Shown here: positions 6,278 to 7,623 of the stretch, in pieces
Layout of the letters: each line of letters begins with the position of its first letter
How positions within the stretch are numbered: position 1 is the stretch's first letter
NCBI GenBank assembly: GCA_017940955.1
Contig: JAGAXP010000046.1
Span: 1-7,623 of the forward strand
Reading direction: 5' to 3'
Length of the DNA: 7,623 nt
From: Oribacterium sp.
GTDB taxonomy: Bacteria; Bacillota_A; Clostridia; Lachnospirales; Lachnospiraceae
Notes under the pieces: model-generated
The model's input: the letters and a program-made list of their open reading frames with translations, nothing else
The model's database searches: none
What the model was told of the DNA's origin: nothing
Program-made: the position numbers and the translations under genes

Positions 6278-7249
6278 TTGGACAAAAATAAGACTATCAC
6301 CAACCAGAACCGGAATTCTTCGGAAAATTCAACAAAATACAGAGAATTCATAAATAATAACAGGGTTAAGCTAAACAAATACCTGAATAATATACTGTGG
6401 TTCTGTATCCTTACGGGTCCTGCAATTGCAGGCGGAGTTTATGCCGGAGTTTTTCGTAAAGTTCAGATGATTACTTGTCTTCATATCTCACTGACCATGC
6501 TGATCATCGCGCTTGTTCATTATTACCTGAGACGTTGGAAACCGGCCTCAGTCTGGGTAAGTATGTTTGCTCTTTTGGCTCTGGAAATTCTCATCTTATA
6601 CATGTGTTATGCCCATGTAGGCATTCATCTTACATGGTTCTCAGTGCCTGTACTGTCACTGCTTTTCTGCAACAAGTGGTTTTATCTCACCACAGTCATT
6701 ACAAATTATATGATGATGGTGCTTGGAACCTTTATCACTGCGCCGTACTATGGAGCATTAAGAACAGACTTTAGTTCGATCACTTCATATTTCATAAATA
6801 TGATTGTCGGACTGACCATTGAAACTGTTGTAATGCTTGGAGTAGGCTATGGCCTTCTGAGAACCATGAACAGGTATCTCGAGGATATGTTCAACCAGAA
6901 TCAGACCATTGAGGCAGACAAGGTGAAGATGAAGGATCAGCTTCGTATTTTATTTTCCATGGCGGAGATATATGACAATGTAAACCTCCTGGATTTTAAA
7001 AAAATGACGGAGATGTCTCTGCGGGAGGAAGTCCCTGTGGAACACGAACTGGACTTAAACTCTTATAACCATTCCATCATGAACCGCAAGTTAAAAATGG
7101 AAGTTATTCACAAATATGTTAATGATTTCCAGAGATTTACCAATATTAAAACTGTTCAGAAAAGACTCATCGGAAAAAATACATTTCTTATGAATTTGAA
7201 AGCATCTTCTCAGGATGGTACAGGGCACTGTATATCCCGGTTGAAATAG
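6278..7249 (+). CDS. Membrane sensor half of a diguanylate cyclase, frameshifted before its GGDEF domain
   Basis: As given, a 323-aa frame from TTG 6278 to TAG 7247-7249. Residues 1-36 are polar. About six membrane segments follow (roughly 38-59, 63-83, 90-112, 117-131, 134-153, 169-194), then a charged helical linker from about 197 that may be a coiled coil, and a small domain to about 300. I recognise no named sensor family, so the ligand is unknown. After Gly-Lys at residue 300 the frame becomes implausible (NTFLMNLKASSQDGTGH). Reading one base back from AAT 7178 gives KKYISYEFES and then FSGWYRALYIPVEIDE, the usual kind of segment before a GGDEF domain. The break sits in an A6 run (7174-7179). 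It may be a true loss of one A, a sequencing or assembly error, or -1 slippage at A-AAA-AAT. The residues after about 300 of this frame are probably not native. Confidence 0.8.
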   Translation: MDKNKTITNQNRNSSENSTKYREFINNNRVKLNKYLNNILWFCILTGPAIAGGVYAGVFRKVQMITCLHISLTMLIIALVHYYLRRWKPASVWVSMFALLALEILILYMCYAHVGIHLTWFSVPVLSLLFCNKWFYLTTVITNYMMMVLGTFITAPYYGALRTDFSSITSYFINMIVGLTIETVVMLGVGYGLLRTMNRYLEDMFNQNQTIEADKVKMKDQLRILFSMAEIYDNVNLLDFKKMTEMSLREEVPVEHELDLNSYNHSIMNRKLKMEVIHKYVNDFQRFTNIKTVQKRLIGKNTFLMNLKASSQDGTGHCISRLK

Positions 7250-7623
7250 ATGAAAAAGGTGTTCCTCAGGTGATTATTTACACACTGCAGAATATTGATG
7301 AAGATAAAAAACGTGAAGAGCATCTCGTCCGTATATCCATGACGGATGAACTCACCAGACTTTACAACAGAAGATGCTTTGAAGAGGATCTTATAAGTAT
7401 AAGAAACAACGGAATGGAAGATGACTTTGTCATCTATTCAGTCGATGTTAACGGTTTAAAATCCGTGAATGATAATATAGGCCATGCCGCAGGAGATGAG
7501 CTTATAAAGGGTGCGGCAGACTGCATGTCCCTGGTTGTGGCAGGAAACGGTCGCGTTTACAGAACAGGCGGAGATGAATATTTCATCATCGCACATACAA
7601 AAGAACCTGAAAAACTAAAGGAA
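7180..7623 (+). CDS. GGDEF diguanylate cyclase domain, second half of the same gene, cut by window end
   Basis: The frame resumes at TAC 7180 and stays open to the last base (148 residues). It first gives a beta-rich PAS-like end (FSGWYRALYIPVEID, then VIIYTLQNIDEDKKREE) and then a GGDEF domain: MTDELTRLYNRRCFEEDL from 7339, SVDVNGLKSVNDNIGHAAGDEL with the metal-binding Asp, and RTGGDEYFII with the active-site GGDEY at 7567-7581. All the catalytic signature seen is intact, so synthesis of c-di-GMP from two GTP is expected if the domain is made joined to its membrane half. The RxxD inhibitory site expected five residues before GGDEY is absent (AGNG there), so product inhibition at that site is unlikely. 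No good independent start with an RBS is seen before the domain, which supports a single frameshifted gene over two genes. The C-terminus lies outside the window. Confidence 0.88.

Noticed and set aside
6054..6353. + strand frame with Ser-Ala-Asp repeats over the hexamer array
   Set aside because: It has only a TTG start with no RBS, is low complexity created by the repeat, and its 3' part overlaps the better supported cyclase gene in another frame.

Overview
The window looks like a chromosomal piece from an anaerobic Firmicute, most likely a Lachnospiraceae member of the Butyrivibrio/Roseburia kind. This is inferred from the glycerol catabolism gene order, the purine-rich Shine-Dalgarno sites, the AT-rich intergenic DNA beside moderate-GC genes, and the multi-TM GGDEF protein. 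No rRNA or tRNA gene, IS element or CRISPR array was seen.

Positions 1-4269 hold the end of a glycerol utilisation operon, all on the + strand. It contains the C-terminal 285 residues of glycerol kinase (glpK), a GlpA-like FAD glycerol-3-phosphate dehydrogenase with a C-terminal BFD-type [2Fe-2S] domain, a second FAD/NAD(P)-binding flavoprotein that overlaps it by 4 nt, a possible 48-codon ORF, and a small DUF1667/COG3862 protein with an N-terminal Cys motif like a [4Fe-4S] site. A long intrinsic terminator closes the operon. The likely flow is glycerol to glycerol-3-phosphate (GlpK), then oxidation to dihydroxyacetone phosphate by a soluble two-flavoprotein plus Fe-S assembly. This assembly would stand in for the E. 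coli GlpABC complex; its electron acceptor cannot be told from the sequence.

Positions 4270-5053 are a single-gene unit: a good sigma-A type promoter, a leader of about 200 nt with hairpin potential, a type IV pilin-like gene with a textbook class III signal peptide, and an intrinsic terminator. No other pilus assembly gene is in the window.

Positions 5054-6277 carry no convincing gene and are packed with tandem repeats of several unrelated periods: 31 bp (about 5 copies), 54 bp (about 10-12 copies, each with inverted TGACTYCA/TGRAGTCA arms), 22 bp (2 copies plus part), and a hexamer/18-bp purine-rich array that runs up to the next gene.

Positions 6278-7623 hold a membrane-bound diguanylate cyclase gene (six predicted TM segments, a linker and a GGDEF domain with GGDEY) that runs off the window. 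As given, the reading frame breaks at an A6 run (7174-7179); restoring one A, or a -1 frameshift there, joins the sensor half to the GGDEF half.
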